Shown here piece after piece: positions 17,170 through 26,434 of a DNA stretch of 64,000 nucleotides. This DNA comes from Phenylobacterium zucineum HLK1 (lineage in GTDB: Bacteria; Pseudomonadota; Alphaproteobacteria; Caulobacterales; Caulobacteraceae). The stretch lies in contig NC_011144.1 of assembly GCF_000017265.1 (NCBI RefSeq), positions 1 through 64,000 on the forward strand. Reading direction: 5' to 3'. The number at the start of each line of letters is the position of its first letter. Position 1 is the stretch's first letter. The notes under the pieces are model-generated. The model did not search any database. It was not told where the DNA came from and saw nothing but the letters and a program-made list of their open reading frames with translations. A program made the translations under genes and the position numbers.

Positions 17170-17829
17170 ATGGCCGCCTATCGCAGAGCCGCCGACCTGC
17201 CGCAGGTGATTCCGGTCTTTCCCCTGGACGGCGCATTGCTGCTGCCGGGCGGGGACCTGCCGCTGCAGATCTTCGAGCCGCGCTACCTCAACATGATCGA
17301 CGACGTCATGGGCGGCGACCGGATCATCGGCATGATCCAGAGCAAGCCGGGCGGCGACCGCACCCGGCCCAAGCTGGCCGACGTCGGCTGCGCGGGCCGG
17401 ATCACCAGCTACGCCGAGACCTCGGACGGCCGCTATCTGATCACCCTCACCGGCATCTGCCGCTTCGAGGCGGGCGAGGAGCTGATCCTGCGCACCCCCT
17501 ACCGGCAGCTGCGGGCCCGGTACGACCGGTTCGAGGGCGACCTCGACCGGGACGCGGCGCAGGACGCCTCCGCCGCCGCCCGCACCCGCTTCGGCCGCGC
17601 GCTGAAGCGCTACCTGAACCGCCGCGAGCTGGACATCGACTGGGAGACCGCCAGCAGCGCCCCGCTGGAGGCCCTGGTCAACAGCCTGTGCATGGGCCTG
17701 CCCTTCGAACCGGCCGAGAAGCAGGCGCTGCTGGAGGCCGAGGGGCTGATGGGCCGGTTCGAGACCCTGATCGCCCTGCTGGAGATCGACGCCTCCGAGC
17801 CGGATGACGACACCCAGTCGGTGCAGTAG
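17170..17829 (+). CDS. LON peptidase substrate-binding (N-terminal) domain protein
   Basis: 219 aa corresponding only to the N-terminal domain of Lon: VIPVFPLDGALLLPGGDLPLQIFEPRYL at the start and a helical C-terminal part ending before any AAA module. No ATPase or peptidase motif is present, as is usual for this stand-alone family. Role unknown; substrate recognition or regulation is inferred. It lies 13 bp after the thioredoxin-domain gene and 9 bp before the Trm112-like gene. Confidence 0.88.
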   Translation: MAAYRRAADLPQVIPVFPLDGALLLPGGDLPLQIFEPRYLNMIDDVMGGDRIIGMIQSKPGGDRTRPKLADVGCAGRITSYAETSDGRYLITLTGICRFEAGEELILRTPYRQLRARYDRFEGDLDRDAAQDASAAARTRFGRALKRYLNRRELDIDWETASSAPLEALVNSLCMGLPFEPAEKQALLEAEGLMGRFETLIALLEIDASEPDDDTQSVQ

Positions 17830-17838
17830 AGGGAAGGC

Positions 17839-18045
17839 ATGGAAGACGCCCTGCCCGCCCTCGATGTCGACGTCGATCCGCGCCTGCTGGAGATCCTGGT
17901 CTGTCCGCTGACCCGCGGGCCCCTGGAGTACGACCGGGAGAAGGCCGAGCTGGTCAGCCGCTCGGCCCGGCTCGCCTATCCGATCCGCGACGGCGTGCCG
18001 ATCATGCTGCCCGAGGAAGCCCGCGAGCTGGGCGAGGGCGAGTAG
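17839..18045 (+). CDS. Trm112 family protein
   Basis: 68-aa small protein: [23 protein letters not shown] and [18 protein letters not shown] are the Trm112/YcaR hallmarks. Only one Cys of a possible zinc site (in VCPLTRG) is present, typical of the bacterial zinc-less versions. The bacterial role is poorly defined; eukaryotic Trm112 activates methyltransferases. Converges on the UbiH-type gene with no spacing. Confidence 0.9.
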   Translation: MEDALPALDVDVDPRLLEILVCPLTRGPLEYDREKAELVSRSARLAYPIRDGVPIMLPEEARELGEGE

Positions 18046-19308
18046 CTACAGCGCCTCGCCGCGCAGCAGGCGGGGCAGGTCGCCGACCGCGCCGCCGGCC
18101 TCGTGCATGAAGAACCGCCGGGCCGGACCCACCCGGTTCACCGCGGCCATGCCGACCCCGCGCACCATGCGGACCAGCGGGTTGTCGTTGGAGAACAGCC
18201 GCACGAAGGCGTCCATGCCCGCCGACAGGGTCACGGTGTCGAAGCGCCGCCAGGCGGCGTAGCGCTCCAGCACCGTCTCGGAGCCGATGTCCTCGCCCAG
18301 GCGCGCGGCGTCCACCAGCACCTCGGCCAGCGCCGCGGCGCCCTTCAGGCCGAGGTTCAGCCCTTGGCCGGCGATCGGGTGCACCCCGTGGGCGGCGTCG
18401 CCCAGCAGCGCGACCCGCGGACCGGCGAAGCGCTCGGCGAGCTGCAGCGACAGCGGATAGGTGAACACCGGACCCTCGACCGTGATCCCGCCCAGGAACT
18501 CGCCGAAGCGGCGCTCCAGGTGGGCCTGGAACACCTCGAGCCGGGCGGTCTTGAGCGCCTCGGCGCGGGCCGTGCTCTCGGTCCAGACGAGGCTGGCGCG
18601 ATTGTCGGTCAGCGGCAGGATGGCGAAGGGCCCGCCGGGCAGGAAGTATTCGTGGGCGACGCCCTCGTGCGGCCGCTCCAGCCGCACGGTGGCGACGACG
18701 CCGGTCTGGGCGTAGGGCCAGCCGACCACCCCGATGCCGGCGGCCTCGCGCACCGCCGAGCCGCGGCCCTCGGCCCCCACGACCAGCGGGGCGGACAGCC
18801 GCCGGCGGTCGGCCAGGATCACCGTGGCGGCGCGGGGCGTGAACTCGCAGCCGACCACGCGGGCGGGGGCCAGCACCTCGATGCCGGCGGCCTGCACCGC
18901 GGCGGCCAGGCCCGCCCGGGTGTGGCGGTTCTCGATCAGGTAGCCCAGCGGCTCGCCTTCGGACCGGTCCGAGATTTCGGCGGAGTCGAAGCGCAGGAAG
19001 AACGGGGTCGGGGCGCCGGTCGAGGCGCCCGGCGTGCGCCCGTCGGTCACCAGGATCTGCTCGATCCGCTGGGCGTGCGGGTCGAAGGCCTCGGCAAGAC
19101 CCAGGGCCCGCCACTGCCGGTAGGCCGCGTAGGCGATGGCCGAGGCGCGGCCGTCGAACGTCGGCGCCGTCTGGGCCTCGAAGGCCACAGGATCGATCAG
19201 CAGGGGCCTCAGGCCCCCTTGCTGGAGGGCCAGGGCCAGGGTGGCGCCCGCCATGCCGGCGCCGGCGATGATGACGTCGGCGTCGAACGCCTCGGACGGT
19301 CCGCTCAT
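18046..19308 (-). CDS. UbiH/UbiF/COQ6-family FAD monooxygenase
   Basis: 420-aa group A flavoprotein hydroxylase acting in ubiquinone ring hydroxylation. FAD dinucleotide fold VIIAGAGMAGATLAL near residues 13-27, and the FAD-ribityl motif GDAAHGVHPIAGQGLNLGLKG near residue 300. Which ring position it hydroxylates cannot be decided by eye, so no UbiH, UbiF or UbiM symbol is given. Divergent from the EmrA-like gene across a 169-bp intergenic region. Confidence 0.88.
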   Translation of the reverse strand: MSGPSEAFDADVIIAGAGMAGATLALALQQGGLRPLLIDPVAFEAQTAPTFDGRASAIAYAAYRQWRALGLAEAFDPHAQRIEQILVTDGRTPGASTGAPTPFFLRFDSAEISDRSEGEPLGYLIENRHTRAGLAAAVQAAGIEVLAPARVVGCEFTPRAATVILADRRRLSAPLVVGAEGRGSAVREAAGIGVVGWPYAQTGVVATVRLERPHEGVAHEYFLPGGPFAILPLTDNRASLVWTESTARAEALKTARLEVFQAHLERRFGEFLGGITVEGPVFTYPLSLQLAERFAGPRVALLGDAAHGVHPIAGQGLNLGLKGAAALAEVLVDAARLGEDIGSETVLERYAAWRRFDTVTLSAGMDAFVRLFSNDNPLVRMVRGVGMAAVNRVGPARRFFMHEAGGAVGDLPRLLRGEAL

Positions 19309-19383
19309 GCGGCGACGATTACGCGCCCCGGCGCTCCGCCGCCAGCCGGCATCGAAAAATGGACGCCGCCGTCCAAAGTTCGC

Positions 19384-19411
19384 TTGCCGGAGGACCGGGA
19401 GCAGCTTATCT
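19384..19411 (+). promoter_or_regulatory. Candidate promoter of the emrAB-tetR operon
   Basis: TTGCCG, 16 bp, TTATCT, pointing to the efflux operon. Just downstream an imperfect palindrome TGGAC-N6-GTCCA (19423-19438) could be an operator for the TetR protein encoded at the end of the operon. Both are by-eye calls. Confidence 0.35.
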
Positions 19412-19477
19412 GACGCCTCTGTTGGACTCTCGGGTCCATTTTTAGTGACCCATCTTCAGTTTCCGGGATCTACCGAC

Positions 19478-20584
19478 ATGGCGGGGCTGCCGAGAAAGCG
19501 TCTGGTTCCCCTCGTCGCCGGCGGCGCCGCCCTCGTGGCCGTGACGGCGGGCGGCGGGGTCTGGTGGTTCAACAAGCAGCACTACGAGACCACCGACAAC
19601 GCCTTCGTGCAGGCCGACACCGTGACGGTGGCCCCGCTCGTCGAGGGCTATGTGGCCGAGGTGCTGGTCAGCGACAACGAGGCCGTCCGGCCCGGCCAGG
19701 TTCTCGTCCGCATCGATCCGGCGACCATCAAGGCCCGGCTCGCCCAGGCCGAGGCCAACGCCGCGGCCCTCGAGGCGGCGGTCCGCCAGGTGGACGACAA
19801 GGCCCGGCTCGAGCAGGCGCTGATCGCCCAGCGCGCCGCCGCGGTGGAGAGCGCCCGCGCCGACGCCCAGCTCGCCAGCGCGGAGCTGAAGCGCTACGGC
19901 GCCCTCGCCCAGTCGGGCTGGGTCTCCTCGCAGCGGGCGCAGTCGGTCCGCACCGCCGAGCAACGGGCGAGCGCCGCGGTCGAACAGGCCGCCGCCGCGC
20001 TGGAGGCCGAGCGCCGCACCGCCGCCTCGCTCGATTCCGCCAGGGCGCAGAGCCTGGCCCAGGCCGCCGCGGCCCGTGCGGCGGTCGAACAGGCCCGCAT
20101 CGACCTGGCCCGCACCGAGGTGCGCGCGCCCGTGGCCGGCGTCGTCGGCGCGCGCGGCGTCCGGCCCGGCCAGTACGTGCGCCCCGGCGGTGCGCTGATG
20201 AGCCTGGTGCCGCTCGGCGACGCCTATGTCGTGGCCAACTTCAAGGAGACCCAGGTGGCCCGCCTGCGCATCGGCCAGCCGGTGGAGATCCGCGCCGACG
20301 CCTTCGGCAAGAAGACGCTCCAGGGCCGCGTCGACTCCTTCGCCCCGGCGACGGGCGCCGAGTTCGCCCTGATCCCGGTGGAGAACGCCGTCGGCAACTT
20401 CACCAAGATCGCCCAGCGGCTGCCGGTGAAGATCGCCGTCGACCGCGGCCAGCCGCTCTCGGGCGCGCTGCGGCCGGGCCTTTCCCTGCACGTGAAGGTC
20501 GATGTGACCGAGAAGACCGGCCCCTCCTTCGCCGAGGCCGGCGAGATCCCCGCCCGCTACGCCCGCGAGGGCGCCTCGCGCTGA
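19478..20584 (+). CDS. emrA: EmrA-like membrane fusion protein (HlyD family)
   Basis: 368 aa. One N-terminal membrane segment (about residues 9-28), then a barrel-sandwich/lipoyl half motif VAPLVEGYVAEVLVSDNEAVRPGQVLVRI, a long Ala-rich coiled coil (about 80-200), and the second lipoyl half VRAPVAGVVGARGVRPGQYV. This is the periplasmic adaptor of an EmrAB-type drug exporter. The frame extends upstream, but ATG 19478 directly precedes the membrane segment. It is followed 10 bp later by the EmrB-like permease. Confidence 0.9.
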   Translation: MAGLPRKRLVPLVAGGAALVAVTAGGGVWWFNKQHYETTDNAFVQADTVTVAPLVEGYVAEVLVSDNEAVRPGQVLVRIDPATIKARLAQAEANAAALEAAVRQVDDKARLEQALIAQRAAAVESARADAQLASAELKRYGALAQSGWVSSQRAQSVRTAEQRASAAVEQAAAALEAERRTAASLDSARAQSLAQAAAARAAVEQARIDLARTEVRAPVAGVVGARGVRPGQYVRPGGALMSLVPLGDAYVVANFKETQVARLRIGQPVEIRADAFGKKTLQGRVDSFAPATGAEFALIPVENAVGNFTKIAQRLPVKIAVDRGQPLSGALRPGLSLHVKVDVTEKTGPSFAEAGEIPARYAREGASR

Positions 20585-20594
20585 GCTGCGGGTC

Positions 20595-22223
20595 GTGACC
20601 GAAGCCGCCATCCATCCCGACAGCGGCCAGGCCAAGGCCGCCGCCCAGCCGCACGCCTACATGGGCGCGGGCGGCGAGGCCGTGGACTGGATGAAGATCT
20701 TCCTGGGCTTCGGCGGGATGGTCATCGGCCAGTTCATGGCCATGCTGGACATCCAGATCGTGGCCAGCTCGCTGGTCCAGATCCAGGCCGGCATCGGCGC
20801 GACCGCCGACGAGATCAGCTGGGTGCAGACCATCTACCTCCTGGCCGAGGTGGTGATCATGCCGCTCACCGCGTACCTGACGAAGATGTGGGGCACGCGG
20901 TCGTTCTACGTGATCGCGGTCGTCGGCTTCATCGTCACCTCGGTCGCGGTGGGCCTGTCGTCCAGCGTCGGAATGATGATCTTCTTCCGGGCGCTGCAGG
21001 GCGTGTTCGCCGGCGCGATGATCCCGCCGATCTTCGCCACGGCCATGACCGTATTCCCGCCCGACAAGCGGATCACCGCCAACGTCATCGTGGGCCTGAT
21101 CGTCACTCTCGCGCCGACCGTTGGGCCGACCTTGGGCGGCCACCTGACCGAGGCGCTGAACTGGCGCTGGCTGTTCTTCATCAACGTGCCGGTGGGCGCG
21201 CTGGTGATCTTCCTGGTCGGCCGCTACGGCGACTTCGACAAGGGCGACCCCAGCCTCTCGAAGGGCATCGACTGGTGGGGCCTGGGCCTGATGACGGTCT
21301 TCCTGCTCTCGATGCAGTACGTGCTCGAAGAGGGGAACGACGAGGGCTGGTTCGAGGCGGACCTGATCCTGTGGCTGACGGTGACCGCGGCGCTCACGGG
21401 CGTGGCGTTCATCTGGCGTCAGCTCGCCTACCGGCAGCCGATCGTGTCGCTGACCCCGTTCCGGGACCGCAACTTCACCCTCGGGATCATCATGACCTTC
21501 ATCTCGGGGGCCAGCCTGTTCGGGGGCACCTTCCTGCTGCCGATCTTCCTGGGACAGATCCGCGGCTTCTCCTCGGCCGAGGTCGGCACGACGATGCTGG
21601 TCTCGGGCCTGTCGATGTTCCTGAGCGCGCCGCTGGCGGGACGGCTGGTGCGGATGGTGGACGCCCGGATATCCATGGTCGTCGGATTCGCCCTGGCGGC
21701 CTGGGCGATCCAGCTCGGCGTCCGGGTCACAGACGAATGGGGGTTCCGTGAGTTTTTCGTGCTGCAGGCGGTGCGCGGGTTCGGCACCATGATCGCGATG
21801 ATCGCCTCGCAGCAGATGGCCGTCTCCACCCTGCCGGTCAGCGCCATGAAGGACGCCTCGGGCCTCATCAACCTGGTGCGCAACGTGGCCGGCGCGATCG
21901 GCCTGGCGCTCCTGTCGACCATCCTCACCCACCAGGCGGCGGTGCACTACGCCGACCTGGCCTCGGCGGTCAGCATCGCCAACCCCCAGAGCACGGCCAT
22001 GTTCGACGGCCTCGTCCAGATGATGACCGCCGGCGGCATGGCCGATCCCGAGGGCGGGGCGCGCAAGGCCTTCAGCATGATGATGCACCGGCAGGCCTCG
22101 ACCCTCAGCTTCGGCGACGCCTTCGGCGTGCTGGCGATGGGCTGCTGGGTCGCCGCAGCCCTGGCGTTCTTCGCCCGGCCCGGGCGGCCGGGCGCGGCCC
22201 CGGCCAACACGGAGGCGCACTGA
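20595..22223 (+). CDS. emrB: EmrB/QacA-type DHA2 MFS multidrug transporter
   Basis: 542 aa with 14 predicted membrane helices. Motifs: FMAMLDIQIVASSLVQIQ in TM1 (the DHA2 D1 motif), LTAYLTKMWGTRS in loop 2-3, and motif C-like VGPTLGGHLTEALNWRWLFFINVPVG in TM5, typical of drug/proton antiporters. GTG start, 10 bp after emrA. The TGA overlaps the ATG of tetR, making a three-gene operon. Confidence 0.92.
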   Translation: MTEAAIHPDSGQAKAAAQPHAYMGAGGEAVDWMKIFLGFGGMVIGQFMAMLDIQIVASSLVQIQAGIGATADEISWVQTIYLLAEVVIMPLTAYLTKMWGTRSFYVIAVVGFIVTSVAVGLSSSVGMMIFFRALQGVFAGAMIPPIFATAMTVFPPDKRITANVIVGLIVTLAPTVGPTLGGHLTEALNWRWLFFINVPVGALVIFLVGRYGDFDKGDPSLSKGIDWWGLGLMTVFLLSMQYVLEEGNDEGWFEADLILWLTVTAALTGVAFIWRQLAYRQPIVSLTPFRDRNFTLGIIMTFISGASLFGGTFLLPIFLGQIRGFSSAEVGTTMLVSGLSMFLSAPLAGRLVRMVDARISMVVGFALAAWAIQLGVRVTDEWGFREFFVLQAVRGFGTMIAMIASQQMAVSTLPVSAMKDASGLINLVRNVAGAIGLALLSTILTHQAAVHYADLASAVSIANPQSTAMFDGLVQMMTAGGMADPEGGARKAFSMMMHRQASTLSFGDAFGVLAMGCWVAAALAFFARPGRPGAAPANTEAH

Positions 22224-22831
22224 TGGCGCGCGTCACGGGCCAGATCGACGTCGCGAAGAGCGAGGCCATCCTGGATGCAGCCCTCGACGTCTTCGTCGAG
22301 CGGGGCGTCTCGGCGGCGATGGAGGAGATCGCTCGCCGGGCGGGCGTGTCGAAGCAGACGATCTACAACCACTATGGCAGCAAGGCCGAGCTGGTGCAGG
22401 CGCTGACCGCCCGGCGGGTGCACGAGATGGTCGCCCCGCTGGAGACCGAGGAGGGAGTGGCCGATCCGCAGCAGGCCCTGGCCGGCTTCGCCCGGGTGCT
22501 GCTGGGCAAGGTGCTGAACGAGCGCTCCCGCGCCTTCCTACGGGTGGCGATGATGGGAGCCATCGAGGCGCCCGAGCTGGGCCGCGCCGTCTGGGAGGCG
22601 GGCCCGCGGACCAGCCGCCGCCGGCTGGCCGAGTTCCTCGACATGGAGACGAGGGCCGGCCGGATCGCCTGCCCCGATCCCCAGGAGGCGGCCGAATTCT
22701 TCGCCGGGATGGTGATCGGCTCGTACCAGACCGCCGCCCTGCTGGGCGTGGAACGGCCGCTGACCGAGGCGCTGGTGGACCGGGTGGCGACCGAGGCCGC
22801 CGCCCGCTTCATGAAGGCCTACGCCGCCTGA
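22223..22831 (+). CDS. TetR/AcrR family regulator
   Basis: 202 aa. The N-terminal helix-turn-helix spans about residues 12-58 (ILDAALDVFVERGVSAAMEEIARRAGVSKQTIYNHYGSK), followed by a ligand-binding helical domain. ATG overlaps the emrB stop (TGATG), so the repressor is made from the operon it presumably controls, most likely autoregulating through the region upstream of emrA. The inducer is unknown. Confidence 0.9.
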   Translation: MARVTGQIDVAKSEAILDAALDVFVERGVSAAMEEIARRAGVSKQTIYNHYGSKAELVQALTARRVHEMVAPLETEEGVADPQQALAGFARVLLGKVLNERSRAFLRVAMMGAIEAPELGRAVWEAGPRTSRRRLAEFLDMETRAGRIACPDPQEAAEFFAGMVIGSYQTAALLGVERPLTEALVDRVATEAAARFMKAYAA

Positions 22832-22838
22832 GGCGGTC

Positions 22839-23657
22839 TCAGCCCTCGGCCTCGTCTTCCGTGAAGCCCATGATGTGGAAGCCGGCGTCCACGTGGATGC
22901 ATTCGCCGGTGGTGGACTTGCCGAGGTCGGACAGGAGCCACAGTGCGCAGCCGGCGACGCCCTCCATCGAGGTGTCCTCCTTCATGGCGCTGAGCGAGCG
23001 GCCCTTGGCCAGCATGCCGCGGCCGCCCTGGATGCCGGCCAGGGACAGCGTCCGCATGGCGCCCGGCGAGACGGCGTTGACCCGGATGCCCTTGGGCCCC
23101 AGGTCGCGGGCGGCGTAGCGCACGGCGGCCTCGAGCGCGGCCTTGGCCACGCCCATGGTGTTGTAGTTCGGGATCGCCCGCTCCGAGCCCATGTAGGTGA
23201 GCGTGATGATTGAGCCGCCGGTCTCGGGCATCATCGCCGCCGCGCGCCGCGCGCAGTCCACGAAGCTGAACGCCGAGATGTTCATCGCCCGCAGGAAGCC
23301 TTCGCGGGTGGTGTTGTCCACGAAGCTGCCCTTCAGCTCGTCCTTGTTGGCGAAGGCGATGGCGTGGACGAAGAAGTCGATCTGGCCGAAGGCGTCTTTC
23401 ACCGTCTGGAAGGCCGCGTCCATGGCGCCGTCGTCGGTGACGTCGACGGGCGCCAGCACCTTCACGCCGATCTCGTCGGCGAGCGGCTGCACGCGCCGCT
23501 CCATGCCCGGCAGGTGCAGGAAGGCGATCTCGGCGCCCTGGGCGGCCAGCTGGCGGGCGATGCCCCAGGCGATGGACTGGTGGTTCGCCACGCCCGTGAC
23601 GATCCCCTTCTTGCCCTTCATCAGGGTCCCGGTCGGCATCTGATAGTCGTCGGCCAC
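22839..23657 (-). CDS. fabI: Enoyl-ACP reductase FabI
   Basis: NADH-dependent reduction of trans-2-enoyl-ACP, the last step of the fatty acid elongation cycle. It is an atypical SDR: GIVTGVANHQSIAWGIARQL at the N-terminus, and the catalytic Tyr-x6-Lys in NYNTMGVAK. GTG 23657 (VADDYQMP...) is preferred because GGGAGA lies just upstream; the frame could start at 23705. The protein is 272 aa. Converges on tetR. It is separated from fabB by a small Cys-rich gene on the same strand. Confidence 0.93.
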   Translation of the reverse strand: MADDYQMPTGTLMKGKKGIVTGVANHQSIAWGIARQLAAQGAEIAFLHLPGMERRVQPLADEIGVKVLAPVDVTDDGAMDAAFQTVKDAFGQIDFFVHAIAFANKDELKGSFVDNTTREGFLRAMNISAFSFVDCARRAAAMMPETGGSIITLTYMGSERAIPNYNTMGVAKAALEAAVRYAARDLGPKGIRVNAVSPGAMRTLSLAGIQGGRGMLAKGRSLSAMKEDTSMEGVAGCALWLLSDLGKSTTGECIHVDAGFHIMGFTEDEAEG

Positions 23658-23728
23658 GTGTCTCTCCCTTCGTGGTCGGAATTGGCGCGGTTTAGGCCGA
23701 TCCACCTGCCGCTGTCATCACTCAGCTT

Positions 23729-23914
23729 TCACTGGCCGTCGCCGGACGGGGCGCCGCCCTTCAGCGCCGCCAGCAGTTCGGCCGGGTCGTGGCCGAGGGC
23801 GGCGACCCGCGCCTCCCACCGCTCCAGGGCGCGCTCGTAGTAGTCCAGGATGCAGGGGTCGCAGCCGCGGCCGCAGCACTCCTCGCGCGTCGGACGGCGG
23901 GGAGGCGCGGGCAC
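23729..23914 (-). CDS. Small oxidoreductase-like domain protein (Cys-rich)
   Basis: 61 aa: a Pro-rich N-terminus, then REECCGRGCDPCILDYYERALERWEAR, the signature of the oxidoreductase-like N-terminal domain family (PF09791 as I recall it). The four cysteines in CCGRGCDPC suggest metal or redox function, not shown. GTG 23914 is the only reasonable start after the in-frame fabB stop. Ribosome site weak. It sits between fabB and fabI on the same strand, so it is probably co-transcribed with fatty acid synthesis genes. Confidence 0.72.
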   Translation of the reverse strand: MPAPPRRPTREECCGRGCDPCILDYYERALERWEARVAALGHDPAELLAALKGGAPSGDGQ

Positions 23915-23950
23915 GCCCAGCGGGAGGTTGGGCGGGACGCCGGTCAGGGC

Positions 23951-25165
23951 CTAGGACGCCTTGGCCATCACCAGGCAGCCGTTGGTGCCGCCGAAGCCGA
24001 AGGAGTTGCTCATCACCGTCTCGAGCTCCCGGTCCTCGCGCTTGCGGACGATCGGCATGCCCTCGAAGGCGGGGTCGAGGTTCTCGATGTGGGCGCTCTC
24101 GGCGACGAAGCCGTTGTTGAGCATCAGCAGGCTGTAGATCGCCTCCTGGGCCCCGGCCGCGCCGAGGCTGTGGCCGGTCAGCGACTTGGTGGACGAGATC
24201 AGCGGGGCGGTCTCGCCGAACACCGCGCGCACGGCCTCCATCTCCTTCACGTCGCCCACGGGCGTGCCGGTGCCGTGCGGGTTCAGGTAGTCGATCCGGC
24301 GCCCGCCGAGGTCCTGCATGGCCAGCTTCATGCAGCGGGCCGCGCCCTCGCCCGAGGGGGCCACCATGTCGAAGCCGTCCGAATTGGCCGCATAGCCGAC
24401 GATCTCGCCGTAGATTTTGGCCCCGCGGGCCTTGGCGCGCTCGTACTCCTCGAGGACGAGGATCCCGGCGCCGCCGGCGATGACGAAGCCGTCGCGGTCG
24501 ACGTCGTAGGCCCGGCTGGCGACGGCCGGCCGGTCGTTGAACTTCGAGCTCATGGCGCCCATGGCGTCGAAGAGCACGCTGAGGGTCCAGTCCAGCTCCT
24601 CGGTCCCGCCGGCGAACACCACGTCCTGCTTGCCCATCAGGATCTGCTCGTAGGCCGAGCCGATGCAGTGGGTGGAGGTGGCGCAGGCCGAGCTGATCGA
24701 GAAGTTCAGGCCGCGGATCTTGAACCAGGTGGCGAGCGTGGCCGAGGGGCCCGAGCTCATCGCCTTGGGCACCGCGAAGGGGCCCACGCGCTTGGGGCCC
24801 TTGGTGCGGGCGATCTCGGCGGATTCGACGATGGCGCGGGTCGAGGGGCCGCCCGCGCCGACGATCAGGCCGGTCTTCTCGTGGCTGACCTCGGCCTCGG
24901 TCAGGCCGGAGTCGGCGATCGCCTGCTCCATGGCGATGTGGCCGAAGGCGGTGCCCTGGGCCAGGAAGCGGGCGGCGCGGCGGTCGACCATGGCCTCCCA
25001 GTCGATCCGGGGCGGGGCGTGGACCTGGCAGCGGAAGCCGAGCTCGGCGTACTCGGGCGCGGCGGTGACGCCGGACTTCGCCTCACGCAGCGAGGCCAGG
25101 ACCTCGTCCGGGTTGTTGCCGATGGACGAGACGATACCCATCCCCGTGATGACGACGCGGCGCAT
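23951..25165 (-). CDS. fabB: 3-oxoacyl-ACP synthase I FabB
   Basis: Condensing enzyme of unsaturated fatty acid synthesis. 404 aa, thiolase fold with the Cys-His-His triad: nucleophile Cys161 in SSACATSTH, His297 in NPHGTGTPVGD, and His332 in KSLTGHSLGAAG. The preceding fabA gene (38 bp upstream on the same strand) is its obligate partner in the anaerobic unsaturated fatty acid pathway, which argues for FabB over FabF. Confidence 0.95.
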   Translation of the reverse strand: MRRVVITGMGIVSSIGNNPDEVLASLREAKSGVTAAPEYAELGFRCQVHAPPRIDWEAMVDRRAARFLAQGTAFGHIAMEQAIADSGLTEAEVSHEKTGLIVGAGGPSTRAIVESAEIARTKGPKRVGPFAVPKAMSSGPSATLATWFKIRGLNFSISSACATSTHCIGSAYEQILMGKQDVVFAGGTEELDWTLSVLFDAMGAMSSKFNDRPAVASRAYDVDRDGFVIAGGAGILVLEEYERAKARGAKIYGEIVGYAANSDGFDMVAPSGEGAARCMKLAMQDLGGRRIDYLNPHGTGTPVGDVKEMEAVRAVFGETAPLISSTKSLTGHSLGAAGAQEAIYSLLMLNNGFVAESAHIENLDPAFEGMPIVRKREDRELETVMSNSFGFGGTNGCLVMAKAS

Positions 25166-25203
25166 CTGGCCGTCTCCTCCGTACGCTTCTCTTTGTCGGG
25201 CCG

Positions 25204-25731
25204 TCAGGCCAGGTCTTCGGCCCGGAACAGGCCCACGCGCAGATCCGTCGCCTCATAGATGGGCTTGCCGTCGGCGAGCAGAACCCCGTCGCCGACGCCC
25301 ATCACGAGCTTGCGCATGATCACGCGCTTCAGGTCGATCTTGTAGGTGACCTTCTGGACCTTCGGCGTCACCTGGCCCGTGAACTTCACCTCGCCGACGC
25401 CCAGGGCGCGGCCCTTGCCGGGCGCCCCCGACCAGCCGAGGAAGAAGCCGACCAGCTGCCACATGGCGTCCAGGCCCAGGCAGCCGGGCATCACGGGGTC
25501 GCCGATGAAGTGGCAGGCGAAGAACCACAGGTCGTCGCGGATATCGAGCTCGGCCTCGACGTAGCCCTTGCCGTGGGCGCCGCCGTCGGCGGTGATGTTC
25601 GTGATCCGGTCGAACATCAGCATCGGGGGGGCGGGCAGCTGGGCGTTGCCGTCGCCGAACATTTCGCCCCGGCCGCAGGCCAGGAGCTCGTCGAGCGTGT
25701 AGCTGGAGGGCCGGGTCGCCACGTCGCGCAT
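25204..25731 (-). CDS. fabA: 3-hydroxydecanoyl-ACP dehydratase/isomerase FabA
   Basis: Bifunctional hot-dog enzyme: dehydrates 3-hydroxydecanoyl-ACP and isomerises trans-2 to cis-3-decenoyl-ACP. 175 aa with active-site His74 in [14 protein letters not shown] and Asp88 in LDAMWQL. FabA and FabB together commit acyl chains to cis-vaccenate type unsaturated fatty acids. Start of the minus-strand run fabA-fabB-small protein-fabI. Confidence 0.96.
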   Translation of the reverse strand: MRDVATRPSSYTLDELLACGRGEMFGDGNAQLPAPPMLMFDRITNITADGGAHGKGYVEAELDIRDDLWFFACHFIGDPVMPGCLGLDAMWQLVGFFLGWSGAPGKGRALGVGEVKFTGQVTPKVQKVTYKIDLKRVIMRKLVMGVGDGVLLADGKPIYEATDLRVGLFRAEDLA

Positions 25732-25791
25732 CTCTCTCTTGGCCTATGAAACCGTCAGGGGGCTGGCCCTACCACAGGCCCGCGGGACCCC

Positions 25792-26310
25792 TCAACGGCA
25801 TTGCGGCGCCTCGTTGGTGCCCCAGAGGGCGCCTTCCCGCACCCAGCCGGTGGCCCGGTCGGCCTTCACCTTGCACCATCCCTTCTGGCAGCGGACCAGC
25901 GAGGCCATGGCCTTGGGGCGAAGGTAGGCGACGGTTTCGGCGCCCGCCTTGGGCTTGCGCAAGAGGGGCGCGGCGGCCGGCTGCAGGTTCATCACCGAGC
26001 GGCGGCCGTCCGTCACGCGCCGGTGGACCCAGGCCAGGCCGCCTTCGGGATCGCAGATGCGCCGCCACTCGCTGGTCTCGGCCACGACCTGCACCGGCAG
26101 GCCGCGGGCGCGGTAGACCCACAGGAGGCGGTGGTCGTCGCCGGGGCCGGCGCGGGCGTTCACCTTGCCGAACTTCAGCGAGATATAGCGCGGCACCGGC
26201 AGGCCCGAGGGGGTCGCCCGCTCGGCCGCCGCCGCGGCGCCGGCCGCGCCCATGCCGATCAGCAGCCCGACGGCCGCCAAGGCCGCCGCCCACGCGCCCA
26301 GAATCTTCAC
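25792..26310 (-). CDS. Secreted SH3-domain protein
   Basis: 172 aa from GTG 26310. A hydrophobic N-terminal segment with an Ala-rich cleavage region (GAAGAAAAAERA) indicates a Sec signal peptide or anchor. It is followed by two SH3-like stretches: KFGKVNARAGPGDDHRLLWVYRARGLPVQVVAETSEWRRI and LRKPKAGAETVAYLRPKAMASLVRCQKGWCKVK, ending GWVREGALW. Bacterial SH3 domains of this kind usually act at the cell wall. Two Cys flank the second repeat (RCQKGWC). Divergent from the dehydrogenase gene. Confidence 0.8.
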   Translation of the reverse strand: MKILGAWAAALAAVGLLIGMGAAGAAAAAERATPSGLPVPRYISLKFGKVNARAGPGDDHRLLWVYRARGLPVQVVAETSEWRRICDPEGGLAWVHRRVTDGRRSVMNLQPAAAPLLRKPKAGAETVAYLRPKAMASLVRCQKGWCKVKADRATGWVREGALWGTNEAPQCR

Positions 26311-26434
26311 GCCGTCCGCCTCGCCTTGGCCGCAGGTGACCCCTTTGGTAAGGGTCTCGTCTGATCGATCCGCCTGCGCCGGCCGCGGCGCAGGGCATGC
26401 CCCCTTTTCAAGTCGCACCCCGCTTTTTGCAAGA

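Noticed and set aside
14844..17171. 775-codon minus-strand frame extending the DUF6065-like gene
   Set aside because: The upstream two thirds is antisense to the ProX and thioredoxin-domain genes, low complexity, and not conserved-looking; only the part from ATG 15584 is protein-like.
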